DNA of 64,000 nucleotides from Viridibacterium silvisoli (GTDB lineage Bacteria > Pseudomonadota > Gammaproteobacteria > Burkholderiales > Rhodocyclaceae): the NCBI RefSeq assembly GCF_036017035.1, contig NZ_JAYXHS010000004.1, positions 434,001-498,000 of the forward strand, given 5' to 3'. The first letter of the stretch is position 1, and the number at the start of each line of letters is the position of its first letter. Of the stretch, positions 43,349 to 51,288 are shown piece by piece. The notes beneath the pieces were generated by a model. That model did no database searches. It worked only from the letters and a program-made list of their open reading frames with translations, and was not told where the DNA came from. Both the position numbers and the translations under genes were made by a program.

Positions 43349-44712
43349 TTGTCGACGAGCTGCAGCCCGCCGAAGCCGACCGACGTGATGTCCGTCGGCC
43401 GCGTCGAAGTCGCTGCGGTACTCGCGATCACAGCATCGGCTTTTGCAAGGCGACGTGCGACGGTAGAAATGAGGCGCGCACGGAAATGCTCCAGGCACTC
43501 TTCCGACGCCAGCGACAACACTGCGGGGGAAATCTCGAGGTAGCGCGCCGCCGTCAGGCTCACAACGGTCGCGTGTTGCAGGTGCTCGACTTCATCGAGA
43601 TAAGCTGTTTCGCCGAACGACTCTCCCGTCACCAGCTTCGACACGACCCGGCCGCCAATGGAGAGCTCGACATCCCCTTCCAGCAGAATGCAGAAACGCT
43701 GGTCGTTGCTACCTTCCTTGATCAATTGCGTCAAAGGCTCGACCTTGCGCCAGACCGCGAAGCGCACCACTTCCCAGATTTCGATATCGTCGAATTCGGT
43801 GAAGAACGGCAGTTTGCGCACAGCCGAGAACTTGGTGTTGTCGGGAGTGCGCTCGTTCTCATCGACGATCTTGTAACGCACCGCCGTCAGGTCCTTGGCG
43901 AACTCGGCACCATTCTTGTAGCGCGAATACAGGTCCTTCTCGAGCGATTTGCGGATCACCACGTCCATTGCTTCCGGCACGTCCGGATTGAGCTGACTGG
44001 CTGACGGTGGATCGGCGTTGATGATCTTGTAAACGAGCTGCGCCGGATTCTTCGCGCGGAACGGCAGGCGACCGGTCAGCAAGTGGAACAGCACGATGCC
44101 CAGTGAATACAGATCGGTCTTCTGGTTGAGCGGGTAGCTCTTGATCTGCTCGGGCGACATGTAGGCCGGCGAGCCAACGCCCATGATGAAGGTCGAATCC
44201 TGATGACTGTTCTTGGCAATATTCATCGCCAGACCGAAGTCGGTGATCTTCACATTGTCCTGATCGTCGATAAGGATGTTGGCAGGCTTGATGTCACGAT
44301 GCACGATGCCCTGGCGATAGGCATAGTCCAGCGCCATGCAGCACTTGAACACGATACTCACCGTGCGATGCAGCGGCAGCAGCTTCTCGTAGCTGCAGTA
44401 CTCCTCGAGCGACTTGCCGCCGAAGTACTCCATGACGATATAGGCCTGATCTTCTTCGATCACGGCCTCGAAAATCTTGATGATATTGGGGTGGTCAAGC
44501 TTGCCGGCGAGGCTTTCCTCTGCACGCAGCAACTTGAGCAGGCGACGATTCCACTTCGCCTCGTCCTTCGACTTCTCGCGAAAGGAGATGTGCTTCAGGG
44601 CGATGGGCTGCGGATAGAACGGATTTTCTGCCAGATAGACAACAGCCGTAGCGCCGCGTCCGAGCTCGCGGATGATGCGATACTTGCCGATTTTCTCGGG
44701 CATTGTTGCCAT
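43345..44712 (-). CDS. Ser/Thr protein kinase fused to a cyclic-nucleotide-binding domain
   Basis: A 455-residue protein. The kinase domain (about 10-270) is intact: Gly loop ELGRGATAVVYLAE, ATP Lys40 (ALK), catalytic Asp140 in VHRDIKPAN, Asp158 of DFG and an APE-like SPAYMSPEQ. A CAP_ED-type domain (about 325-430) follows, with FCILLEGDVELSIGG and GESFGETAYLDE. There is no membrane helix. The start is taken at 44712, with an alternative at 44703; the longer frame has no homology. It is divergent from grpE and converges on the EF-hand-like gene. This layout suggests a cytosolic kinase switched by a nucleotide or other ligand. Confidence 0.86.
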   Translation of the reverse strand: MATMPEKIGKYRIIRELGRGATAVVYLAENPFYPQPIALKHISFREKSKDEAKWNRRLLKLLRAEESLAGKLDHPNIIKIFEAVIEEDQAYIVMEYFGGKSLEEYCSYEKLLPLHRTVSIVFKCCMALDYAYRQGIVHRDIKPANILIDDQDNVKITDFGLAMNIAKNSHQDSTFIMGVGSPAYMSPEQIKSYPLNQKTDLYSLGIVLFHLLTGRLPFRAKNPAQLVYKIINADPPSASQLNPDVPEAMDVVIRKSLEKDLYSRYKNGAEFAKDLTAVRYKIVDENERTPDNTKFSAVRKLPFFTEFDDIEIWEVVRFAVWRKVEPLTQLIKEGSNDQRFCILLEGDVELSIGGRVVSKLVTGESFGETAYLDEVEHLQHATVVSLTAARYLEISPAVLSLASEECLEHFRARLISTVARRLAKADAVIASTAATSTRPTDITSVGFGGLQLVDN

Positions 44713-44853
44713 TGCGTTCTGAAGTGCCAGAAGGAAACGATAAATGGAAGTGCGGAACGCGCACAGCAAGGCGACGACTTGCTCACATACACACCACCGC
44801 GATATTAAACCGTACTTCGAAGCCGGAATCGGTAAAAAATTCTCATGCGTAGC

Positions 44854-44880
44854 CTTGAAATTACTCTGACGGCCCCAACT
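44854..44880 (+). promoter_or_regulatory. RpoH (sigma-32)-type promoter of grpE
   Basis: CTTGAAA (44854-44860) and CCCCAACT (44873-44880) are spaced by 12 bp. This matches the heat-shock consensus CTTGAAA/CCCCATnT at 14 of 15 defined-or-near positions, with the TSS expected about 25 bp before the grpE ATG. Confidence 0.65.
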
Positions 44881-44913
44881 GTGCGTTCCTGAACACAATT
44901 TTGAGGATACTTC

Positions 44914-45480
44914 ATGGACAACGCACAGGATTCAGCCAGCCCCGAACAGCCGACCAATGGCGTGGCACAAGGCGCGACCGATGAGGTCAATGCAGGCGTC
45001 GACAATGTCGACACCCTGCCCTCGCTGGAAGATCAGCTCCGTCAGCTCGAACTCAAGGCCACTGAACATCACGACGCCTGGTTGCGCGCCAAGGCCGAAA
45101 CCGAGAACGTGCGCCGTCGCGCCGCGGACGACGTCAGCAAGGCAGCCAAATTCGCCATCGAACGGTTCGCCAACGAACTGCTGACCGTCAAGGACAGCCT
45201 CGAGCAAACTCTTGCCGCTGAAAACGTTTCGCTGGAAACGATCTGCGACGGTGTGGAACTGACCCTGCGTAACCTGGGCAAGGCTTTTGAAAAGAGCGGC
45301 CTGCTCGATATCAATCCCGTCGGCGAGAAGTTTGATCCGCACAAGCATCAGGCCATCAGCCAGATCCCTTCCGACCAACCCGCAAACACCGTGGTGCAGG
45401 TCTTCCAGAAGGGTTATTCGCTGGAAAGCCGCGTATTGCGCCCGGCACTGGTCGCAGTTTCGAGCGGTACAGCTGGCTAA
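44914..45480 (+). CDS. grpE: nucleotide-exchange factor GrpE
   Basis: A 188-residue GrpE, the exchange factor of DnaK. After a low-complexity N-terminus, the long coiled-coil (about 30-100) carries LRQLELKATEHHDAWLRAKA and ENVRRRAADDVSKAAKF. The C-terminal beta domain has GEKFDPHKHQAIS and VVQVFQKGYSLESRVLRPALV, given here as VVQVFQKGYSL and ESRVLRPALV. Normal length. It is first in the grpE-dnaK-dnaJ cluster and preceded by a heat-shock promoter. Confidence 0.95.
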   Translation: MDNAQDSASPEQPTNGVAQGATDEVNAGVDNVDTLPSLEDQLRQLELKATEHHDAWLRAKAETENVRRRAADDVSKAAKFAIERFANELLTVKDSLEQTLAAENVSLETICDGVELTLRNLGKAFEKSGLLDINPVGEKFDPHKHQAISQIPSDQPANTVVQVFQKGYSLESRVLRPALVAVSSGTAG

Positions 45481-45504
45481 ACCCGGTGATCAGCAAGCAA
45501 CGCG

Positions 45505-45532
45505 CTTGAATTCCACCTGGATGTCCCTACTT
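45505..45532 (+). promoter_or_regulatory. possible RpoH-type promoter of dnaK
   Basis: CTTGAAT (45505-45511) and CCCTACTT (45525-45532) with a 13-bp gap resemble the heat-shock consensus less closely than the grpE site. It lies 64 bp before the dnaK start. Confidence 0.45.
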
Positions 45533-45595
45533 ACGAGTCATGAATAAGAAAGTCCGGTGAAAACCGGGCTGTTTAAAATTTTCAGGAGTTTGAAC

Positions 45596-47524
45596 ATGGC
45601 AAAAATCATCGGCATCGACCTCGGCACCACCAATAGCTGCGTTTCCATCATGGAAGGCGGCCAACCCAAGGTCATCGAAAACTCGGAAGGCGCACGTACG
45701 ACCCCGTCCATCGTCGCCTATATGGAAGACGGCGAAGTGCTGGTCGGTGCACCCGCCAAGCGCCAGGCCGTGACCAACGCCAAGAACACGCTGTACGCGG
45801 TGAAGCGCCTGATTGGCCGCCGCTTCGAAGAGAAGGAAGTACAGAAGGACATCAACATGATGCCCTACACGATTACCAAGGCCGACAACGGCGACGCCTG
45901 GGTGGAAGTGCGCGGCAAGAAAATGGCGCCCCCCCAGATCTCCGCTGACGTGCTGCGCAAGATGAAGAAGACCGCTGAAGACTACCTCGGTGAAGAAGTC
46001 ACCGAAGCCGTCATCACCGTGCCTGCCTACTTCAACGACAGCCAGCGTCAAGCAACGAAGGATGCAGGTCGCATCGCCGGTCTGGACGTCAAGCGCATTA
46101 TCAACGAGCCAACGGCTGCAGCCCTCGCCTACGGTCTCGACAAGGTCGGCAAGAAGGACCAGAAAATCGCCGTGTTCGACCTGGGTGGTGGCACGTTCGA
46201 CATCTCCATCATCGAAATTGCTGACGTCGATGGCGACAAGCAATTCGAAGTGTTGGCTACGAACGGCGACACCTTCCTCGGTGGTGAAGACTTCGACCAG
46301 CGCCTGATCGACTACATCGTGGCTGAGTTCAAGAGCCAGCATGGTGTCGACCTCGGCAAGGATGCGATCGCCCTGCAACGTATCAAGGCTGCGGCTGAAC
46401 GCGCCAAGATCGAACTGTCGAGCGGCCAGCAAACCGAAATCAACGAGCCGTACATCACCATGGTCAATGGCGCACCGTCGCACTTGACGATGAAGATCAC
46501 CCGCGCAAAGTTCGAGCAACTCGTTGAGCAACTCGTCGATGCAACCATCGAGCCTTGCCGCAAGGCACTCAAGGACGCCGGCCTGAAGGTCACCGACATC
46601 GACGACGTCATTCTCGTCGGCGGTCAGACCCGCATGCCGAAGGTGCAGGAAAAGGTGAAGGAATTCTTCGGCAAGGAAGCGCGCAAGGACGTGAATCCTG
46701 ACGAAGCCGTTGCAGTCGGTGCTGCTGTTCAGGGCGGTGTGCTGCAAGGTGACGTGAAGGACGTGTTGCTGCTCGACGTGTCCCCGCTGACCCTGGGTAT
46801 CGAAACCCTGGGTGGTGTGATGACGCCGATGATCAAGCGCAACACGACGATCCCGACCAAGCACGCGCAAGTGTTCTCGACGGCCGATGACAACCAGCCT
46901 GCCGTGACCATCAAGGTCTACCAGGGTGAGCGTGAAATGGCCGCCGGCAACAAGCTGCTGGGTGAGTTCAACCTCGAAGGCATTCCACCTGCAGCACGTG
47001 GCACGCCGCAGATCGAAGTGAGCTTCGACGTGGACGCCAACGGCATCCTGCACGTCAAGGCCATGGACAAGGCAACCGGCAAGGAAAACAAGATCACCAT
47101 CAAGGCCAGCTCGGGTCTGTCGGAAGACGAGATCCAGAACATGGTGAACGACGCTGCGGCGCATGCCGAAGATGACAAGCGCCAGCGCGAACTCATCGAT
47201 GCGCGCAACCAGGCCGAAGCGCTGATCCACACGACGCGCAAGGCGCTGACCGACCATGGCGACAAGGTCACTGCGGACGAGAAGGAAAAGATCGAAGCTG
47301 CGCTGAAGGAAGCGGAAGAAGCGATCAAGGGCTCGGACAAGGAAGCCATCGAAGCCAAGGCGCAAGCATTGGCCGCGGCCAGCCAGAAGCTGGGTGAAGC
47401 CGTGTATGCACAGCAACAGGCCGCAGCCGGCGGCGGCGAGCAAGCAGCAGCCCAAGGTGCTCAGACCGCAGCTGACGACAATGTCGTCGATGCTGAATTC
47501 ACGGAAGTGAAGGACGCAAAGTAA
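45596..47524 (+). CDS. dnaK: molecular chaperone DnaK (Hsp70)
   Basis: A 642-residue Hsp70. The ATP-binding phosphate loop IGIDLGTTNSCVSI is at the start. VPAYFNDSQRQATKDAG and the linker-proximal DVSPLTLGIETLGG are intact, with the C-terminal lid ending in AEFTEVKDAK. The start at 45596 follows AGGAG at 8-nt spacing; the longer frame adds 13 residues. Length and motifs are normal. Confidence 0.97.
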   Translation: MAKIIGIDLGTTNSCVSIMEGGQPKVIENSEGARTTPSIVAYMEDGEVLVGAPAKRQAVTNAKNTLYAVKRLIGRRFEEKEVQKDINMMPYTITKADNGDAWVEVRGKKMAPPQISADVLRKMKKTAEDYLGEEVTEAVITVPAYFNDSQRQATKDAGRIAGLDVKRIINEPTAAALAYGLDKVGKKDQKIAVFDLGGGTFDISIIEIADVDGDKQFEVLATNGDTFLGGEDFDQRLIDYIVAEFKSQHGVDLGKDAIALQRIKAAAERAKIELSSGQQTEINEPYITMVNGAPSHLTMKITRAKFEQLVEQLVDATIEPCRKALKDAGLKVTDIDDVILVGGQTRMPKVQEKVKEFFGKEARKDVNPDEAVAVGAAVQGGVLQGDVKDVLLLDVSPLTLGIETLGGVMTPMIKRNTTIPTKHAQVFSTADDNQPAVTIKVYQGEREMAAGNKLLGEFNLEGIPPAARGTPQIEVSFDVDANGILHVKAMDKATGKENKITIKASSGLSEDEIQNMVNDAAAHAEDDKRQRELIDARNQAEALIHTTRKALTDHGDKVTADEKEKIEAALKEAEEAIKGSDKEAIEAKAQALAAASQKLGEAVYAQQQAAAGGGEQAAAQGAQTAADDNVVDAEFTEVKDAK

Positions 47525-47534
47525 GGTAGTGCCG

Positions 47535-47607
47535 TTCCGTACTTACGTACGGAAACGTGTGGCAGTACGTGTCGGTGGGCATCGGGCGGCAACGTCCGGA
47601 TGCCCAC
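47535..47607 (+). other. two strong hairpins between dnaK and the desaturase gene
   Basis: TTCCGTAC (47535-47542) and GTACGGAA (47547-47554) form a perfect 8-bp stem with a TTAC loop. GTGGGCATC (47575-47583) and GATGCCCAC (47599-47607) form a second, 9-bp stem. No T-tract follows either. They may act as processing or stability elements separating dnaK from downstream genes. Confidence 0.6.
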
Positions 47608-47686
47608 TGCCGTATGATGGCTGGAGGTGAAGACAGGCTCCGATCGGTGCCCATGTCTTTTCGCCCGGCGTTCTGTGGGAGGTTGC

Positions 47687-48790
47687 ATGACCAGCAAGTC
47701 CGTTTCAGGTTCAGTGGTGTTTCCACCGCGCGGGGACTTCTTCAACACGCTCAAGGCGCGTGTCGATGCGTACTTCCACGAACATCGCGTCGAGCCGACA
47801 GGCAACTGGAAGCTCTATGCCAAGACCCTGCTCGGCTACGGTCTGATCTTCGCTGGCTACATCAGCCTCGTGTGGTTTGTCGATTCACTGTGGGCGGCGC
47901 TGCTGGCCGGCTTCGCGCTGGCGCAGGGCTACATCATCGTGGCCTTCAACGTCATGCACGACGGCGCACACGGCAGCTATTCGAAGCGTCGCTGGGTGAA
48001 CTGGCTGGCCGGCGCGACGATGGACTTCATCGGCAGCAGCCAGATGCTGTGGAAGCAGAAACACAACCAGCTACACCACACCTACCCGAACATCGATGGC
48101 AAGGACGACGACATCACCATCGGGCCGCTGATGCGCCTGTCTCCCAACCAGAAGTGGTACCCATGGCACCGCCTGCAGGCGCTGTATGCGCCCGTGCTTT
48201 ACGCCATGCTGACGATGTACCTCGGCCTGTTCAGCGACTTCCACAAGATCGTGACGAACAAGATCGGCAATACCTCGCTGCAACCGAAAGCAGGATGGGA
48301 GCTGCCCTGGTTCTTCACCCACAAGCTGGCCTATTTTGGCTACACGCTGGTGCTGCCGTCATTCTTCCATCCGTTCTGGCAAGTGCTGCTGGCCTTCGTC
48401 TGCGTGCATGCCGTGTTCGGCCTGGTGCTGTCGCTGGTCTTCCAGCTGGCGCACACGGTCGAAGGCACGGACTTTCCGCTGCCCGCAGAAGGCAGCAATC
48501 GCATGCCGGATGAGTGGGCCGTGCATCAGATGAACACCACGGCAGACTTCGCACCGCGCAACAAGCTGGCGACGTTCTACATGGGTGGTCTCAACTTCCA
48601 GGTCGAGCACCACCTGTTCCATCGCATCAGCCACGTTCATTACCCAGCCCTGAGCAGCATCGTGCGCAAGACCTGCGAAGAGTTTGCCGTGCGCTACCTG
48701 TGCTTCCCCAGCGTGCGCGCTGCCGTGGCGGCCCACTTCCGCTTGCTGCACTCGCTGGGTCGGCGACCCGCATACGCATCACCTGTTTAA
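47687..48790 (+). CDS. membrane fatty-acid desaturase
   Basis: A 367-residue integral-membrane di-iron desaturase. The three His boxes are complete: HDGAH at residues 91-95, HNQLHH at 126-131 and QVEHH at 305-309 (in LNFQVEHHLFHRI). The Q in the third box is typical of front-end/acyl-lipid desaturases, but no cytochrome b5 domain is fused. About 4-5 hydrophobic helices are present. ATG 47687 follows GGGAGG at 6-nt spacing. It sits between dnaK and dnaJ, an unusual place for this gene. Product unknown, probably an unsaturated fatty acid that modulates membrane fluidity. Confidence 0.87.
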   Translation: MTSKSVSGSVVFPPRGDFFNTLKARVDAYFHEHRVEPTGNWKLYAKTLLGYGLIFAGYISLVWFVDSLWAALLAGFALAQGYIIVAFNVMHDGAHGSYSKRRWVNWLAGATMDFIGSSQMLWKQKHNQLHHTYPNIDGKDDDITIGPLMRLSPNQKWYPWHRLQALYAPVLYAMLTMYLGLFSDFHKIVTNKIGNTSLQPKAGWELPWFFTHKLAYFGYTLVLPSFFHPFWQVLLAFVCVHAVFGLVLSLVFQLAHTVEGTDFPLPAEGSNRMPDEWAVHQMNTTADFAPRNKLATFYMGGLNFQVEHHLFHRISHVHYPALSSIVRKTCEEFAVRYLCFPSVRAAVAAHFRLLHSLGRRPAYASPV

Positions 48791-48823
48791 AGAAAAAATC
48801 CGGAAAAATTCGAGAAGCTGAGC

Positions 48824-49957
48824 ATGGCAAAACGCGATTACTACGAAGCCCTGGGCATCGCCCGGGACGCGTCCGAAGACGACATCAAGAAGGCCTATCG
48901 CAAGATGGCCATGAAGTACCACCCCGACCGCAATCCGGACAGCAAGGATGCGGAGGAGAAGTTCAAGGAAATCAAGGAAGCCTACGAGGTCCTCTCCGAC
49001 GATCAGAAGCGTGGCGCGTATGACCGCTACGGTCACGCCGGCGTCGACCAGTCGCATGGCCCGGGCGGTGGCGGCCAGGGCTTCGGTGATTTCGGCGACG
49101 CCTTCGGCGGCATCTTCGACGAAATTTTTGGCGGTCGTGGTGGTGGCGGCGGAGGTGGCGGGCAACGCGTTTATCGCGGCGCCGACCTGCGCTACAACAT
49201 GGAGATCTCGCTGGAAGAGGCAGCACGCGGCGTCGAGAAGACGATCCGCATTCCCGTCACGGAATCCTGCGAAACCTGCCATGGCTCGGGCGCCAAACCC
49301 GGCACCCAGCCCAAGACCTGCGGGACCTGCGGCGGTGCAGGTCAGGTGCGCATCCAGCAAGGATTCTTCTCGGTGCAGCAGACCTGCCCGAAGTGCCACG
49401 GTTCAGGCCGTGTCGTCACCGATCCTTGCGTGAGCTGCCATGGCGCGGGCCGCGTCAAGAAGCAGAAGACCCTGGAAGTGAAGGTGCCGGCAGGTATCGA
49501 CGAAGGCATGCGCCTGCGTCACGGCGGCTTTGGTGAGGCAGGCGTCAACGGTGGACCGGCGGGCGATCTGTACGTCGAGATCCACATCAAGCGCCACGCC
49601 GTGTTCGAGCGCGAAGGCGACGATCTGCATTGCGAAATGCCGATCAGCTTCACGACGGCGGCCTTGGGTGGCGAGATCGACATCCCGACGCTCGACGGCG
49701 CAGCCAGCATCAAGATTCCGGCCGAGACACAAACCGGCAAGGTGTTCCGCTTGCGCGGCAAGGGCATCAAGAATCTGCGCAGCCATATGACTGGCGATCT
49801 GCATTGCCACGTCGTGGTGGAAACGCCGGTCAAGCTGACCGAGCGCCAGCGCGAACTGCTGCGCGAATTCGACGTGATCAACCGCAGCGAGGGCGATCGC
49901 CAGAATCCACGCGCCAAGGGCTGGATGGACAAGGTGCGCGACTTCTTCGCGGGCTGA
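48824..49957 (+). CDS. dnaJ: co-chaperone DnaJ (Hsp40, type I)
   Basis: A 377-residue type I J-protein. The J domain (1-70) has the HPD motif in KYHPDRNPDS. A Gly/Phe-rich linker follows. The zinc-finger region has four CxxCxGxG-like repeats (CETCHGSGAKPG, CGTCGGAGQV, CPKCHGSGRV, CVSCHGAGRV). The C-terminal substrate-binding domain has VPAGIDEGMRLRHGGFGEAG (broken as VPAGIDEGMRLRHGG and FGEAG). Length and order are normal. It is separated from dnaK by the desaturase gene. Confidence 0.96.
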   Translation: MAKRDYYEALGIARDASEDDIKKAYRKMAMKYHPDRNPDSKDAEEKFKEIKEAYEVLSDDQKRGAYDRYGHAGVDQSHGPGGGGQGFGDFGDAFGGIFDEIFGGRGGGGGGGGQRVYRGADLRYNMEISLEEAARGVEKTIRIPVTESCETCHGSGAKPGTQPKTCGTCGGAGQVRIQQGFFSVQQTCPKCHGSGRVVTDPCVSCHGAGRVKKQKTLEVKVPAGIDEGMRLRHGGFGEAGVNGGPAGDLYVEIHIKRHAVFEREGDDLHCEMPISFTTAALGGEIDIPTLDGAASIKIPAETQTGKVFRLRGKGIKNLRSHMTGDLHCHVVVETPVKLTERQRELLREFDVINRSEGDRQNPRAKGWMDKVRDFFAG

Positions 49958-49975
49958 GTTGTTCCAGGATCGATA

Positions 49976-50006
49976 GAAAAGGGCCGCAGTCTGCGGCCCT
50001 TTTTTC
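49976..50006 (+). terminator. terminator of dnaJ (bidirectional)
   Basis: GGGCCGCA (49981-49988) pairs with TGCGGCCC (49992-49999), with an A run before and a T run after. Confidence 0.9.
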
Positions 50007-50008
50007 AT

Positions 50009-51130
50009 CTAGTCCTTACGCGGTCGCCATATCTGCTCGAAGTTCACCTGCAACATCATGGGCGGCATCACGCTCACGATCTTGAAGCTGTCTATGGTCG
50101 TGTCGCGCTTCACCGGATCCATCTGCTGCAAACCCTTGGCGTTGATCAGCGTCGCCACGACTGGCGTGTTGGCCTGTGGCCCACGTTTGTAGACCACGCC
50201 CACTTCTCCGTTCGCAAGCTTGACCAGGCTACCCGGCGGATACATGCCGACCTCCTTGATCAACAAGCCCGGGAAGGGATTCTCCTTGCCCTGCCCCATG
50301 CCGACATACATCTGCTTGGCGGCCTCGGCGCTGAGCAGAGGCTTGCGATAGGCACGCTGGCTTAGCATGGCCGCATAGACATCACAGGTATGGATCAGGC
50401 TCGCCAGCAGGCTGGGAGACTTGATCTTGCGTGGATAACCCGTGCCCTCCTCGTTCTCGTGATGCTCGAGAATGCTGCGCAACCACTCCTGATCGGTGAC
50501 GCCTGCCGCCATCAGGATGCGGCAGCCCTCCTCGGGATGCGCATCGATACGGGCGCGTTGCTCGGCCGTGAGCGGCGTTTTCTGATGCGCCAGCAGCTGC
50601 TGCAATTCAACGATGGCAATGTTCTGCGTCAAGGCTGCGCAGCACAGCGACATCCGGGAAGCCTCGTCGAAGTCACCACGCCGTGCGACGAGCTCGCCCA
50701 GCACCGCGACATGCAGACCATGGGCGATCGGGTAGCGCTTGTACTCCTTGAGCAGGATGGCGGCAATCGCCAGGTCGGGGCTGCGCTCGCACAACTCCAT
50801 GACCTGCCGCGCGAAGACCTGCAGGCCTGTCGTGAAACTGCCGTCTCTGGGCGGCTCTTTCATGAGCGCGCCAACGCCCACCTGCACGGCCTGCCAGATC
50901 GACAGAGGATCGTAGGTCTGGCGCAAGGAATTCGGATCGAAGCCCAGATAGGCCTTGTAGATCTCAGCCGGCACGAACATGCCGCGCTCGAGCAGGCGCT
51001 CGATCTGTTCCGTACGCTGGATGACATAGCCTTTGCGCAACAGCAATTGCCCTGACACGTCATAGACGTCCCAAGGCAAAGCCTCATTGAGATGCAGTTG
51101 TGCGCTACTCAGGCGATGAAAATCGGCCAC
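50009..51130 (-). CDS. HD-GYP-like protein with degenerate HD motif
   Basis: A 373-residue cytosolic protein. GTG at 51130 is taken as start because AGGAGG lies just before it; the next longer start is a TTG with no site. The N-terminal 120 residues are unclassified. The HD-GYP-like fold (about 150-330) keeps HPEEGCRIL, the metal-binding HHENEEGTGYP and CDVYAAML. However, where LHDIGK is expected it reads LTQNIAIVEL, so the HD pair is missing. C-terminal residues form a beta domain (LVKLANGEVGVVYKRG). It may be a c-di-GMP-binding or inactive member. It converges on dnaJ. Confidence 0.82.
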   Translation of the reverse strand: MADFHRLSSAQLHLNEALPWDVYDVSGQLLLRKGYVIQRTEQIERLLERGMFVPAEIYKAYLGFDPNSLRQTYDPLSIWQAVQVGVGALMKEPPRDGSFTTGLQVFARQVMELCERSPDLAIAAILLKEYKRYPIAHGLHVAVLGELVARRGDFDEASRMSLCCAALTQNIAIVELQQLLAHQKTPLTAEQRARIDAHPEEGCRILMAAGVTDQEWLRSILEHHENEEGTGYPRKIKSPSLLASLIHTCDVYAAMLSQRAYRKPLLSAEAAKQMYVGMGQGKENPFPGLLIKEVGMYPPGSLVKLANGEVGVVYKRGPQANTPVVATLINAKGLQQMDPVKRDTTIDSFKIVSVMPPMMLQVNFEQIWRPRKD

Positions 51131-51288
51131 CCAGCCTCCTCGCGGGATAAATCCCCACAAGGCTGGTTACGACTGACAGATCGCGTTGGTTAAGGGCCTA
51201 AGTCACGAAAGCCGACCCGACAAGCATCAGCACTTACCCTTACAAGACAACGACTTAGCGTTTCATCAGCCATAACCGGATCTCTTGA

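Noticed and set aside
45527..47455. 642-codon open frame antisense to dnaK
   Set aside because: Shadow of dnaK codon bias, a well-known artefact at Hsp70 genes.
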